64,000 bases of DNA from Roseibium hamelinense (GCF_007830545.1 NZ_VLLF01000006.1:1-64000), one strand, 5' to 3'. Counted from the stretch's first letter, positions 10,331 to 19,633 are shown. Notes: generated by a model not told the origin, from the sequence alone. Numbers and translations: made by a program.

Positions 10331-11002
10331 ATGCTCACGAGATCAAAAACGACCCGAGTTGGTGACGCTTATCATCGTTTAAAAGCTGATATTCTTGCGA
10401 ACACTTTGCCCGCCGGATATCAGGCACCCGAACCCGAAATTGCAGAGCGTCTTGGCATGAGCCGAACGCCTGTGCGGGAGGCTTTGATCAGGCTTGAGGC
10501 TGAAGGGCTTCTGGAATTAATGCCTCGAAGGGGCGCGCGGATTATCGGTGTCAAACAGAGTGATCTGAAGGACGTCTATGAAATCCTCGAGGTTTTACTG
10601 CCCGTAGCAGTCGCAGGTGCCGCCCGGTCCGGTGTTGACGGCGAGCAAAGTGCTTTCCTCGAAGGGTTAATCCGGCAACTCGAACGGGCGGCAGACGACA
10701 AATCTGCCGAAAGATGGCTAGAAGCGGATGATCAGTTCCATCTCGCGCTTACGTCGCTCCACGGCAATATGCGGCTTTACAAGCAAATGCGCGATCTATT
10801 GGATCAGATCTTCCGGCCTAGGACGGTACTCGCAAAATTGCGCGAACAAATGCCGGTTGAACCTGCCTATCACTGGGCGCTTCTGAACGCCGTCGACGAT
10901 TTGAGGCCCGAGGATGCTGCAGATAGAGTTTTGCAGAATTTGCGGGCAAACCGAGACGGTTTTGACGATATGTTTGAGCGCTGCGGACTTAAGGTAATTT
11001 GA
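10331..11002 (+). CDS. GntR-family transcriptional regulator (FadR/FCD subfamily)
   Basis: 223 residues. The N-terminal winged helix-turn-helix (residues about 10-75) carries the GntR signature, with EIAERLGMSRTPVREALIRL followed by EAEGLLELMPRRGARI. The remainder is alpha-helical and fits an FCD ligand-binding domain, including the conserved DDQFHLAL metal-ligand-type segment. Such proteins sense small organic acids and control nearby catabolic genes. No enzyme gene adjoins it on its own strand, and the next gene is convergent, so the target is not evident. The ATG at 10331 gives a full-length domain but has only a weak ribosome binding site. Confidence 0.85.
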   Translation: MLTRSKTTRVGDAYHRLKADILANTLPAGYQAPEPEIAERLGMSRTPVREALIRLEAEGLLELMPRRGARIIGVKQSDLKDVYEILEVLLPVAVAGAARSGVDGEQSAFLEGLIRQLERAADDKSAERWLEADDQFHLALTSLHGNMRLYKQMRDLLDQIFRPRTVLAKLREQMPVEPAYHWALLNAVDDLRPEDAADRVLQNLRANRDGFDDMFERCGLKVI

Positions 11003-11015
11003 CGATGCTTTTGAC

Positions 11016-12038
11016 CTAGGGAGCAGGGCCCGTTGACTGGCCAAGGATCAGTTCGGCTTCCAGATGTTCGTATGCGTGTTCATCACCCTCCTCATTGACC
11101 TTCTGAATGATCATTTCCGCAGCCCTGATACCAGCGTAGCGCACAGATGAGCGGGTGCATGTGAAAATCGGCACTTCGCCGCTGTTGGGCAAAAACGAAA
11201 GAGCGTCGTCGTGGGTTATCACGGAGACGTCTTTCCCGATTCGAAGCCCGCACAGACTTATGCCGCGGGCGACGCCGATTGCGCTGATCATGCTTGAGAC
11301 CAAAAAAGCGGTCGGCGGCTCCTGCGATTTGAGCAGGCGGATTGCGGTCTCGGCGCCGTAAGGTTCGGTCATGTCGGCGCTCGACATCAGCTTCTGATCA
11401 GGCTCCAGGCCATGCGCCTGCAGCGCGGTCTCATACCCTGTGCGGCGGCGGACAGCGAAATCCATTGTTTCGAGGCCGTTTATTAGTGCAATGCGTTTGT
11501 GGCCAAGGTCGATCAAGAGGTTTGTTGCGCGTTCAAACGCCCGCCGGTTATTAACGTCAATCCAGCTGGTGCGTTCTTCTGCTCCCGTAATGCGGCCATG
11601 AACCACAAAGGGCAGGCCGAGCTGATCAAGCAGATCATGACGGCGGTCGTTGATGCGTGGCCCTTGTAGAATAACTCCGTCCGCTTTTTTCCGGGAGGCG
11701 ATTTCCCGGAATGCATCTTCTTCGTTGTTGTCCTCCACGACAGAGATGATCATGTCATAACCATGTGTCGCGTAGGTTTGGCCGGCGCCAGCGATAAACT
11801 CCAGAAAGATCGGGTTCATCATGTCATGCACCGATCGCGGGATGACGTGACCGATCGCCATTGAGCGGCCTGTGGCCAGTCTGCGTGCTTGCAAGTTAGG
11901 TTCGTAACCGAGCTGCCGCGCCATTTCGACAACCCGATCACGCGTTTTTGCGCTGACCTCCGGATATCCGTTCAGTGCGCGGCTTACTGTCGTCTGCGAA
12001 AGCTCCAAGGCTTTCGAGAGTTCTTTCAAATTGACCAT
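11016..12038 (-). CDS. aglR: LacI-family repressor, probably AglR-like
   Basis: 340 residues from the ATG at 12038; a longer in-frame start at 12083 would put extra residues before the helix-turn-helix. The N-terminus MVNLKELSKALELSQTTVSR is a classic LacI recognition domain, followed by the hinge-helix region and a periplasmic-binding-protein-like sugar sensor. It is transcribed divergently from an alpha-glucoside ABC operon with a LacI-type palindrome between them, the arrangement of rhizobial aglR/aglEFGAK. It probably represses that operon, and itself, until an alpha-glucoside binds. The substrate is inferred from context only. Confidence 0.85.
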   Translation of the reverse strand: MVNLKELSKALELSQTTVSRALNGYPEVSAKTRDRVVEMARQLGYEPNLQARRLATGRSMAIGHVIPRSVHDMMNPIFLEFIAGAGQTYATHGYDMIISVVEDNNEEDAFREIASRKKADGVILQGPRINDRRHDLLDQLGLPFVVHGRITGAEERTSWIDVNNRRAFERATNLLIDLGHKRIALINGLETMDFAVRRRTGYETALQAHGLEPDQKLMSSADMTEPYGAETAIRLLKSQEPPTAFLVSSMISAIGVARGISLCGLRIGKDVSVITHDDALSFLPNSGEVPIFTCTRSSVRYAGIRAAEMIIQKVNEEGDEHAYEHLEAELILGQSTGPAP

Positions 12039-12162
12039 TCTGCCCCAATTTCCAAAAGGCTTTGGCTGCGTGCCCTTCCGCACTGCAAAACAGGGACTCT
12101 ACACTAATTGGGGTCGACATTCCTTGACAAGCCCACGGTCGGCAGACATGGTGAGGTCAGAA

Positions 12163-12178
12163 TTCAAAGCGGTTTGAA
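12163..12178. promoter_or_regulatory. Candidate LacI/AglR operator
   Basis: TTCAAAGCGGTTTGAA is a 16-base near-perfect palindrome with a central CG, the layout typical of LacI-family operators. It lies between the divergent repressor gene and aglE, about 90 bases before aglE. A TTGACA box at 12124-12129 upstream could be a -35 element, though no strong -10 follows it. Confidence 0.55.
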
Positions 12179-12267
12179 AAATAAAAACCACGCTGTCGAA
12201 AAGACGGGTATGAGCTGGAACTGCTACTATAGGTCGTTTTCAGCCGGTGTTCGGGAGGACAAAAATC

Positions 12268-13656
12268 ATGAAATCGAAACTATTGGCCTGCACGGCCTGT
12301 TTGGTCTTGGCACTCGGGTTTGCTGCCGGAGGTGTCCAGGCACAGAGCGGGGTAGCGACCGAAGCAGATCTCATTTTCAAGCCGGGCGAAGGGGCGTTGA
12401 ACTGGGGCAGCTACACATCTTGGAAAGAGTCGGCGCCGGATCTGAGCGGCCAAACGGTCACGATCGCCGGCCCGTGGCTGCAGCCAGAAGATGGCTTTTT
12501 CCGCAATGTTTTAGCGTACTTCTCCGAAGCGACCGGTGCAGAGGTTGTCTACACCGGATCGGATTCCTTTGAACAGCAAATTGTAATCGACGCCGAAGCC
12601 GGGGCAGCTCCTAACATTGCAGTATTTCCGCAACCCGGCCTTGCTGCAGAGATGGCATCACGCGGCTTATTGACGCCGCTGCCTGCCGCTATGCGAGACT
12701 GGGTGTCAGAGAACTACGGAGCCGGCGACAGTTGGGTAGATCTTGGAACCTATGCCGATACGGCTGGAAATGACCAATTCTACGGCTTTTTCTATAACGT
12801 AAATGTCAAAAGCCTTGTCTGGTATGTGCCGGAAAATTTCGAGGACGGTGGCTATGAAGTGCCGAAATCGATGGAAGAGCTGAAGGTTCTTACGGAACAA
12901 ATTGTCGCTGATGGTGAAACCCCTTGGTGCATTGGTCTTGGATCAGGGGCCGCAACCGGCTGGCCGGCGACCGACTGGGTAGAAGACATGTTGCTTCGCA
13001 CGCAGCCTCCCGAGGTATATGATCAATGGGTGGCGAACGAGATTTCTTTCGACGATCCGCGCATAATAGCGGCGATCAAAGAGTTCGGCTGGTTTGTGCG
13101 TGATGATGCAAAGGTGGCTGGAGGCGCCGGTGCTGTTGCTTCAACGGACTTTCGTGACAGTCCGAAGGGTTTGTTCTCTGTTCCGCCACAATGCTACATG
13201 CACCGCCAAGCCTCCTTTGTGCCGGCATTTTTTCCTGAAGGCGTTGAATTTGGTGCCGACGTCGATTTCTTCTATCTGCCTGCTTACGCAGAGAAAGACT
13301 TGGGGAGCCCGGTGCTTGGCGGTGGCACACTGATGGCTATTACGAATCCATCGGACGCAACCTCCGCGCTTATGGAGTTTTTCCAGCAGCCCATCGCCCA
13401 TGAGGTCATGATGGCGCAGACGGGCTTCTTGACCCCGCACAAAGGTGCAAACCCGGACGTGTATCTCAATGATACGTTACGCGGGCAGGGCGAAATTCTC
13501 GTCAACGCTACGACTTTTCGTTTCGACGGTTCGGACCTTATGCCTGGTGCTATAGGAGCAGGGGCGTTCTGGACCGGAATGGTCGACTACGCTGGTGGAA
13601 AAGATGCTCCTACGGTCGCTCAGGAAATCCAGAAAAGCTGGGACGCTCTGAAGTAA
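12268..13656 (+). CDS. aglE: Alpha-glucoside ABC transporter, periplasmic binding protein
   Basis: 462 residues from ATG 12268, preceded by a GGGAGGA ribosome binding site. A Sec signal peptide (positive MKSK, hydrophobic core, cleavage near VQAQS) is followed by a family-1 extracellular solute-binding fold. The region from GQTVTIAGPWLQPEDGFF to APNIAVFPQPGLAAEMASRG and the segment TPWCIGLGSGAATGWPATDW match AglE-type proteins. It would capture sucrose, maltose, trehalose or related alpha-glucosides in the periplasm for AglF/AglG/AglK. A strong hairpin-plus-T6 follows directly, so this gene is probably expressed above the rest of the operon. Confidence 0.87.
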   Translation: MKSKLLACTACLVLALGFAAGGVQAQSGVATEADLIFKPGEGALNWGSYTSWKESAPDLSGQTVTIAGPWLQPEDGFFRNVLAYFSEATGAEVVYTGSDSFEQQIVIDAEAGAAPNIAVFPQPGLAAEMASRGLLTPLPAAMRDWVSENYGAGDSWVDLGTYADTAGNDQFYGFFYNVNVKSLVWYVPENFEDGGYEVPKSMEELKVLTEQIVADGETPWCIGLGSGAATGWPATDWVEDMLLRTQPPEVYDQWVANEISFDDPRIIAAIKEFGWFVRDDAKVAGGAGAVASTDFRDSPKGLFSVPPQCYMHRQASFVPAFFPEGVEFGADVDFFYLPAYAEKDLGSPVLGGGTLMAITNPSDATSALMEFFQQPIAHEVMMAQTGFLTPHKGANPDVYLNDTLRGQGEILVNATTFRFDGSDLMPGAIGAGAFWTGMVDYAGGKDAPTVAQEIQKSWDALK

Positions 13657-13664
13657 TCGGTTTT

Positions 13665-13702
13665 CTGGGTGGGTTTTGTGTGTGAAACCTGCCCAGTTTT
13701 TT
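13665..13702 (+). terminator. Intra-operon terminator/attenuator after aglE
   Basis: A 12-base stem (13665-13676 with 13685-13696, including two G-U pairs) closes an 8-base loop and is followed by six T residues. It lies between the binding-protein gene and the first permease gene, where partial termination would favour the binding protein. Confidence 0.85.
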
Positions 13703-13772
13703 CGAGCTATTCCTGACATTGAGCGGTGGCGAAAGGCCTGCACCCGCTTGGCGGACGAGAAGGGGAGCGGCT

Positions 13773-15014
13773 GTGCTTTCAGAAAATCCGGCACTGCTTG
13801 GACTAGCGACAATCATTTTGGGCGTCGGCGCCTGCCTAGGTTATTTTTTTCTATCCAATTTGGTTCTCGACAAGGTCGTTTTTCCTGCCCGCGGAAAGCA
13901 CGCAGGACGCAATATCAACCGGGCGAATATGGTTCGGCCCTGGCTGTTTCTGTTTCCGGCACTGTTTGCCCTGGGGCTATATCTGGCATACCCGGTCTTC
14001 GAAACGCTGCGTCTTTCTTTGACGGATCGAAGCCTTGGAGGGGCATTTGTAGGTTTCGATAACTACCGACAAATGATGAACGAAGCGAAGTTCTGGGAAG
14101 CGCTCAGAAACAACATGTTGTGGCTGATCGTCGTCCCGGCGATTTCCACCTCATTCGGGCTTCTAGCAGCCCAGCTCACTGACCGACTCCGTTGGGGCAA
14201 TTTGGCAAAGTCACTCATCTTCATGCCAATGGCCATTTCATTTGTCGGGGCATCGGTCATCTTCAAACTGATCTATGACACCCGTCCGGCAGATCAGAAC
14301 CAGATCGGAGTTCTTAATGCAATCTGGCTCAAGTTTGATGGCGGCGCCGGATCCATTTTTGTGCTCCAAATCCTCCCGACAGTCTTCTTTCTTGCAGTGG
14401 CGGGGCTTGCTGTGTTTTCGGGCTGGGGCATGTTCCGGGATGGGAGCGCGAGCCTTCGGGGGCGATCACTTTGGCAGATGAGCCTCCGTGTGTGCGCCGC
14501 TGTGCTCGGTCTCTGGCTGGTTTGGGCAAGTATTTCTGCCGCTGTTGGGATTTGGTTTGTAGAATTGCCCTATGGTGAACCCCAGACTTGGCTAACCATT
14601 CCTTTTTGGAACAATTTTTTCCTAATGGCCGTCTTGATCTGGATTCAAACGGGTTTTGCCATGGTCATTCTGTCGGCAGCATTACGCGGGATTCCGGAAG
14701 AGACCGTGGAAGCTGCCATAGTCGATGGGGCAAACCCGTTTCAGATATTTTTCAAGATTAAGGTGCCACAGATCATGGGTACCATTGTCGTGGTCTGGAC
14801 AACGATTACGCTAACCGTACTGAAGGTCTTCGATATTGTTTTCGCCATGACAAACGGTCAGTGGGAAACACAGGTTCTTGCCAACTACATGTATGACAAA
14901 CTCTTCCGCTCAAACGACTGGGGAGTAGGATCGGCCAGCGCTATTGTCATTATGCTGTTGGTTACCCCGATCCTGGTCTGGAACGTCCATAATGCACGTA
15001 AGGAGATGCGCTGA
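13773..15014 (+). CDS. aglF: Alpha-glucoside ABC transporter, permease subunit 1
   Basis: 413 residues from a GTG at 13773 placed six bases after AAGGGGAG; an upstream in-frame start at 13719 would add an arginine-rich stretch lacking its own good site. It is a MalF-type permease with an extra N-terminal membrane segment, about eight transmembrane helices in all, and an insertion between helices. The EAA loop, EETVEAAIVDGANPFQIFFK, is the contact site for the ATPase. The stop overlaps the start of aglG by one base, implying translational coupling. With AglG it forms the inner-membrane channel of the transporter. Confidence 0.87.
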   Translation: MLSENPALLGLATIILGVGACLGYFFLSNLVLDKVVFPARGKHAGRNINRANMVRPWLFLFPALFALGLYLAYPVFETLRLSLTDRSLGGAFVGFDNYRQMMNEAKFWEALRNNMLWLIVVPAISTSFGLLAAQLTDRLRWGNLAKSLIFMPMAISFVGASVIFKLIYDTRPADQNQIGVLNAIWLKFDGGAGSIFVLQILPTVFFLAVAGLAVFSGWGMFRDGSASLRGRSLWQMSLRVCAAVLGLWLVWASISAAVGIWFVELPYGEPQTWLTIPFWNNFFLMAVLIWIQTGFAMVILSAALRGIPEETVEAAIVDGANPFQIFFKIKVPQIMGTIVVVWTTITLTVLKVFDIVFAMTNGQWETQVLANYMYDKLFRSNDWGVGSASAIVIMLLVTPILVWNVHNARKEMR

Positions 15015-16162
15015 TGGCGGGTGTAGCGGGCAAGAAATCAAGCCTTACCTGGGCTGTTCAGATCTCTGTTGCCTTGCTTGTGCTTCTCTGGCTTTTTCCC
15101 ACAGTCGGTCTGTTCGTATCGTCGTTTCGAACGGCAGATCAGATTTCGGCGTCGGGCTGGTGGGCCGCATTGTTTTCCTCAGAGCAAAGCGAAGTGTTCC
15201 GGACGCTTGATCCAGATGAGCATCGTGTCTTGGATGGGAACGGTTTTCGCGTTGACGGGACTATTTTCGCGGACACACCGCTCAACATACAGGCTTGGGG
15301 CGTCTCATCCCGTGACATTGCTGCTTACCAACCCGGGGAAACTGCCGAAATGAAAGGCGGTGAAACCCTCACTCTGCGACGGGATGGCAGCTACACTTGG
15401 CGCGGAAGTGACGAACAACTTGCGGGGCGTGGTCAGAGGGTTTTTGTAACTGCGCAAGTACCGCCAGAATTCACGCTCGATAACTACGCAACGATCCTGT
15501 TCTCAGGCAGCGGACAGGACAATATGGCGAAAGCGTTTTTCAACACACTGACTGTCACGATCCCGGCAACGATTATTCCAATTGTTATTGCGGCCTTTGC
15601 TGCCTACGCCCTTGCCTGGATGGAGTTTCCTGGTCGGGCCTTATTGATTGCGGCCATCGTCGGGCTTTTGGTTGTACCTCTTCAGCTCGCGTTGATCCCT
15701 TTGCTAAGGCTCCACCTGGGGATTGGCATTGGAAAGGGCTATATCGGAGCCTGGCTCGCCCACACCGCCTTTGGCATGCCTCTCGCAGTATATTTGTTGC
15801 GGAACTATATGGCCGGATTGCCGCGCGACATTATTGAAAATGCAAAGGTGGACGGGGCTACCGATTTTCAGATTTTTACCCGCATCATTATACCTTTGAG
15901 TTTTCCCGCACTCGCATCATTTGCCATTTTTCAGTTTCTGTGGACCTGGAACGATCTGCTCGTGGCCAAGGTGTTTCTCATCGACGCGACAGGCTCGACC
16001 ACCGTCATGACCAACCAGATCGTTGAACTATTGGGCACGCGCGGCGGGAACTGGGAGATCCTTGCAACGGCTGCATTTGTTTCGATCGCCGTGCCCTTGG
16101 GCGTGTTTTTCGTGATGCAAAGATATCTGGTGCGCGGGCTTTTGGCAGGGTCAGTCAAATAA
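15014..16162 (+). CDS. aglG: Alpha-glucoside ABC transporter, permease subunit 2
   Basis: 382 residues, starting at an ATG that shares a base with the aglF stop. It is a MalG-type permease with one N-terminal membrane helix, a large periplasmic insertion (residues about 45-150) and five further helices. The EAA motif reads DIIENAKVDGATDFQIFTRI. The long periplasmic domain is characteristic of AglG relative to the shorter MalG. It pairs with AglF in the inner membrane. Confidence 0.87.
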   Translation: MAGVAGKKSSLTWAVQISVALLVLLWLFPTVGLFVSSFRTADQISASGWWAALFSSEQSEVFRTLDPDEHRVLDGNGFRVDGTIFADTPLNIQAWGVSSRDIAAYQPGETAEMKGGETLTLRRDGSYTWRGSDEQLAGRGQRVFVTAQVPPEFTLDNYATILFSGSGQDNMAKAFFNTLTVTIPATIIPIVIAAFAAYALAWMEFPGRALLIAAIVGLLVVPLQLALIPLLRLHLGIGIGKGYIGAWLAHTAFGMPLAVYLLRNYMAGLPRDIIENAKVDGATDFQIFTRIIIPLSFPALASFAIFQFLWTWNDLLVAKVFLIDATGSTTVMTNQIVELLGTRGGNWEILATAAFVSIAVPLGVFFVMQRYLVRGLLAGSVK

Positions 16163-16194
16163 ATGAAAAACAAGAAGAACGGGGAGCAGCCGAT

Positions 16195-17289
16195 ATGACG
16201 TCCTTGTCACTCAAAGGTGTCTCGAAAGCTTATGGATCGATGGAAGTTCTCAGGGATATCGATCTGGATATTGAACAGGGTGAATTGGTCGTCTTTGTGG
16301 GGCCGTCGGGCTGTGGCAAATCGACTTTGTTGAGGATGATTGCGGGATTGGAGAAGATAACGGGCGGAACACTCGATATCGACAATGTCGTGGTAAACGA
16401 TCTGCCGCCCGCACAGCGCGGCATAGCCATGGTGTTTCAGTCCTATGCGCTGTATCCGCACATGACCGTCTATGACAACATGGCATTTTCGCTAAAGCTT
16501 GCGGGCAAGTCGCGGCAGGAAATCGATACGGCCGTCCGCTCAGCTGCCGACATGCTGCAGCTGTCTCAATACCTGGACCGGCTTCCGAAAGCGTTGTCGG
16601 GTGGCCAGCGCCAGCGTGTTGCGATCGGGCGCGCAATCGTTCGTGATCCAAAGGTTTTCCTGTTTGATGAGCCGCTCTCCAATCTCGATGCAGCGTTGCG
16701 CGTTGCAACGCGGATCGAGATTGCGCAGCTAAAAGAGAGCATGCCCGACAGCACTATGATCTACGTGACCCATGACCAGGTTGAGGCAATGACGCTTGCG
16801 ACACGCATCGTGGTTCTACATGGGGGTGGTATCGAACAGGTCGGTGCGCCTCTTGAGCTCTACGAAAGACCAGCCAATACGTTTGTCGCACAGTTCATCG
16901 GCTCTCCGGCCATGAACTTGATTGAGGCGAAAGTTACGGAAACTGGGCCTCGAACTTCGGTGATAATGGCCGATGGCGGCCACGCAACATTGCCGATCCC
17001 CACTCGGGCCGAGGATCAGGGTAATGCGGTCAAGCTCGGGGTCCGGCCCGAGGATTTGAGTTTGGTCGAAGGTGACGATTTTCTGGTTTCAGCGGATGTG
17101 GAGATCATTGAAGCGCTTGGTGAAACAACGGTCTTGTATTTCAAACCAAAGAGCGATGCACCGGCACTGATTGCCAAGTTGCCAGGAATTCATCAGATCC
17201 AGCGTGGCACCCATCTAAAGCTGATCGCAGCACCGGAAAAGTTGCATTTGTTCGATGAAAACGGCGTATCGTTTTTATATCGGAGCTGA
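16195..17289 (+). CDS. aglK: Alpha-glucoside ABC transporter ATPase (MalK/UgpC family)
   Basis: 364 residues with all canonical ABC motifs: Walker A GPSGCGKST (near residue 37), signature LSGGQRQRV, Walker B VFLFDEPLSNLD, and the H-loop YVTHDQVEA. A C-terminal TOBE-type regulatory domain follows (residues about 240-364). It would energise uptake through AglF/AglG as a homodimer. In rhizobial agl operons an alpha-glucosidase gene (aglA) normally precedes aglK, but here aglG and aglK are only 32 bases apart and no glucosidase is present. A weak CTGACA/TGTCAG inverted repeat overlaps the end of the gene. Confidence 0.88.
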   Translation: MTSLSLKGVSKAYGSMEVLRDIDLDIEQGELVVFVGPSGCGKSTLLRMIAGLEKITGGTLDIDNVVVNDLPPAQRGIAMVFQSYALYPHMTVYDNMAFSLKLAGKSRQEIDTAVRSAADMLQLSQYLDRLPKALSGGQRQRVAIGRAIVRDPKVFLFDEPLSNLDAALRVATRIEIAQLKESMPDSTMIYVTHDQVEAMTLATRIVVLHGGGIEQVGAPLELYERPANTFVAQFIGSPAMNLIEAKVTETGPRTSVIMADGGHATLPIPTRAEDQGNAVKLGVRPEDLSLVEGDDFLVSADVEIIEALGETTVLYFKPKSDAPALIAKLPGIHQIQRGTHLKLIAAPEKLHLFDENGVSFLYRS

Positions 17290-17706
17290 CACGGTATTTG
17301 TCAGTTGCTGAGCGCGGTTTCCAGAACGCATTCCGTCTCCAGCTAATTGAGTACGGGAAAACTATGAGCTGATACGCGACTAGTCTGGAGCGTACCTAGC
17401 AGCCCGTGCCTTCGGTCTGGTCCGGCAACTATATGAAAGAATTCATACTTTTTAATGCTAGTGATCGTTTGATCGGCTGAGATTTGCCAGATTAAAGCGC
17501 CGTCACGCCTTTTGCCGCTGTTCTAAAAGCAGTCCCCATGTAAGATCATTCTTTGTCATAACATGTTCATATGAGCGTTAATATACGTTCATATGAACAT
17601 ACTATCACGATGTTATCCGACGCTTTGTTGCGCCGACATCGGATCCGGCAGGGTGCCTGCTCGGACCCGGATTGGTGTTCAAGGGGGAGGGGCGCAGGGA
17701 GCAAAA
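17290..17706. other. Intergenic region upstream of the DeoR/ugp operon
   Basis: No convincing gene before the ATG at 17707. The region contains the paired GTTCATATGA operator-like elements at 17565-17598 and presumably the promoter of the DeoR-ugp operon. A 5' extension of the DeoR frame to 17593 is open, but it would start inside the second operator-like element and lacks a ribosome binding site. Confidence 0.6.
17565..17598. promoter_or_regulatory. Tandem GlpR-like operator candidates
   Basis: GTTCATATGA occurs at 17565-17574 and again at 17587-17596, 22 bases (about two helical turns) apart. The second copy extends to the perfect palindrome GTTCATATGAAC (17587-17598). ATGTTC/GAACAT half-sites resemble the E. 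coli GlpR operator consensus. The position upstream of a DeoR-family gene and a glycerol-3-phosphate-type transporter supports autoregulation. Confidence 0.6.
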
Positions 17707-18495
17707 ATGCTGGGACACGTAGATATTTCAAAACGTCAGGCGGAAATCGCGGAACTGGTTCAAAAAGCCGGGTTTGCTTCGGTCGAGCATCTGGCCGAAC
17801 TCTTTGAAGTGACTACGCAGACCATCCGCCGGGACGTAAACGGGCTATGTGAACTGGGTATTTTGCGCCGCACCCATGGAGGGGTGGAGCCTCCAGCGCC
17901 ATCCTCAAACATTCACTACAGCACGCGTCAGATACTTAATATCTCAGAGAAAAAACTGATTGCATCTATGGTCGCCAAGCATGTGTCGAATGGCCAATCC
18001 TTGGCGTTCTCAATTGGGACTACGCCCGAAATCGTCATGCAGTCATTAACGGGTCATGACAGCTTGGCCGTATTCACCAACAATCTGAATGTTGCGTTTA
18101 GTGCATCTTCAAACCCGTCATTCCAGGTGACGATCGCCGGTGGACGGCTGCGCCACGGCGACCGGGATGTTCTGGGGACATCCACACAGGAGTTCTTCAA
18201 TCGATATAAAGTGGATGTGGGTATCTTCGGTGTGGCGGGTGTTGATGAGGACGGCACGCTCCTCGATTTTCATGAGGACGAGGTAGCCGCCCGTCAATCG
18301 ATCCTTGACAATTGCCGGCAGTCTTTTCTGGTTCTCGATCACACAAAGTTTGGCCGTACGGCTCATGTGCGCGGCGGACGGATGTCGGATGTGTCTGCGG
18401 TCTTCACCGATCGGCCTATTTCAGATGAAATTTCAAACCTTCTTGCTCAGTCGGGGACGGAGCTTCACGTAGCTGACGAGGATGCCGCGTCATGA
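17707..18495 (+). CDS. DeoR/GlpR-family transcriptional regulator
   Basis: 262 residues from ATG 17707, seven bases after AGGGAG. The N-terminal helix-turn-helix (VEHLAELFEVTTQTIRRDVN, LRRTHGG) is the DeoR signature. The C-terminal sensor domain (residues about 75-240) has the phosphosugar-isomerase-like DeoR-C fold, with the GVDEDGTLLDF and DHTKFGR segments. Family members bind phosphorylated sugars or glycerol-3-phosphate. As the first gene of the ugp-type operon, with its stop overlapping the ATPase start (ATGA), it probably represses its own operon and perhaps the glpVSTPQU genes 5 kb downstream. The ligand is inferred. Confidence 0.86.
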   Translation: MLGHVDISKRQAEIAELVQKAGFASVEHLAELFEVTTQTIRRDVNGLCELGILRRTHGGVEPPAPSSNIHYSTRQILNISEKKLIASMVAKHVSNGQSLAFSIGTTPEIVMQSLTGHDSLAVFTNNLNVAFSASSNPSFQVTIAGGRLRHGDRDVLGTSTQEFFNRYKVDVGIFGVAGVDEDGTLLDFHEDEVAARQSILDNCRQSFLVLDHTKFGRTAHVRGGRMSDVSAVFTDRPISDEISNLLAQSGTELHVADEDAAS

Positions 18496-19565
18496 CTACC
18501 GCTTCTCAAGAGACAAGATGCGGCAAGGCGATCCACCTTGAGGGTATTTCAAAAACCTGGGGCGGGGCAGTCGCGGTCGATGGTTTGACGATCGATGTTC
18601 CTGCTGGAAGTTTTACAGCTCTTTTGGGGCCGTCCGGCTGTGGAAAATCCACAACCCTGAGAATGATTGCCGGGCTTGAAACGACTGACAGCGGTGCGAT
18701 CCGTATTGGTGATGAGAATGTGACCCGCAAAGGGTGCTCTGAGCGGGACCTTTCCATGGTGTTTCAGTCCTATGCACTGTTTCCGCATTTGAGCGTTGCT
18801 GAAAATATTGTGTTTGGCTTGAAAGTGCGTCGGGTCGCGCGCGAACGGCGGGATGAGAAGTTGAAGCGGGTGGCTGCTCTGCTGGGACTGTCTGCCCTGC
18901 TGGACCGAAAACCGGCTCAACTTTCCGGTGGGCAACAGCAGCGCGTTGCGTTGGGACGCGCCATCATCGCGGAAAAACCCGTTTGTTTGATGGACGAGCC
19001 ATTGTCCAATCTTGATGCCAAGTTGCGTCACGAAATGCGCCTTGAGATCCGGGCTCTGCAGCAGCAACTCGGTTTCACCATGGTATATGTGACGCACGAT
19101 CAGGTTGAAGCGATCACTATGGCCGACCAGGTTGTGCTTTTGAATAAGGGCAAGGTAGAGCAGGCTGCAGCTCCGCGTCATTTGTATGAGCGGCCATCTA
19201 CTCCATTTGCCGCACGTTTCATTGGAACACCGCCGATGAACCTGTTTCCGGCTGAGATCTTCGGTGTGCTTTCTGATGCGTCCGACCTGACGCTTGGCGT
19301 GCGTCCCGAGGCGCTCAAATTTTCGTCCGAAGGACCAATTGCTGGAACCGTTCGGGCCGTTGAATTCCTCGGTGCCGATGTTTTGGCTGACTGTATGGTT
19401 GCTGGAACTGGCTTTCAGGCGAGGCTTCCCGCTGCGAACATGCTGGCACCTGGTCAATCAGCGCAGTTTTCTTTCAGCCCTGAAGACCTTCACGTTTTTG
19501 ACACCGCTAGCGGGCGCCGGCGGGATGACCTTCAAACCGAAATTGGTGCGCGGCTGCGTGCCTAA
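18492..19565 (+). CDS. ugpC: ugp-type ABC transporter ATPase
   Basis: 357 residues, translationally coupled to the DeoR gene. It shows Walker A GPSGCGKSTT, the signature LSGGQQQRVALGRA, Walker B VCLMDEPLSNLD and H-loop YVTHDQVEA, then a C-terminal TOBE/OB regulatory domain. The UgpC/MalK family energises uptake of sugars and glycerol phosphates. The order regulator-ATPase-binding protein-two permeases supports a single complete transporter. Substrate assignment to glycerol-3-phosphate rests on the neighbouring UgpB-like protein and could instead be another polyol or sugar. Confidence 0.83.
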   Translation: MTTASQETRCGKAIHLEGISKTWGGAVAVDGLTIDVPAGSFTALLGPSGCGKSTTLRMIAGLETTDSGAIRIGDENVTRKGCSERDLSMVFQSYALFPHLSVAENIVFGLKVRRVARERRDEKLKRVAALLGLSALLDRKPAQLSGGQQQRVALGRAIIAEKPVCLMDEPLSNLDAKLRHEMRLEIRALQQQLGFTMVYVTHDQVEAITMADQVVLLNKGKVEQAAAPRHLYERPSTPFAARFIGTPPMNLFPAEIFGVLSDASDLTLGVRPEALKFSSEGPIAGTVRAVEFLGADVLADCMVAGTGFQARLPAANMLAPGQSAQFSFSPEDLHVFDTASGRRRDDLQTEIGARLRA

Positions 19566-19633
19566 CCTTCTGTGCCGGAGAGTGGCGCAGCGACCGCGTT
19601 GTTCGCGGAGGCTCAAACAAAGGAAGTCTGCAA

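Noticed and set aside
18549..19457. 302-residue antisense frame over ugpC
   Set aside because: Fully within a well-supported ABC ATPase gene on the other strand; composition is basic and non-protein-like.
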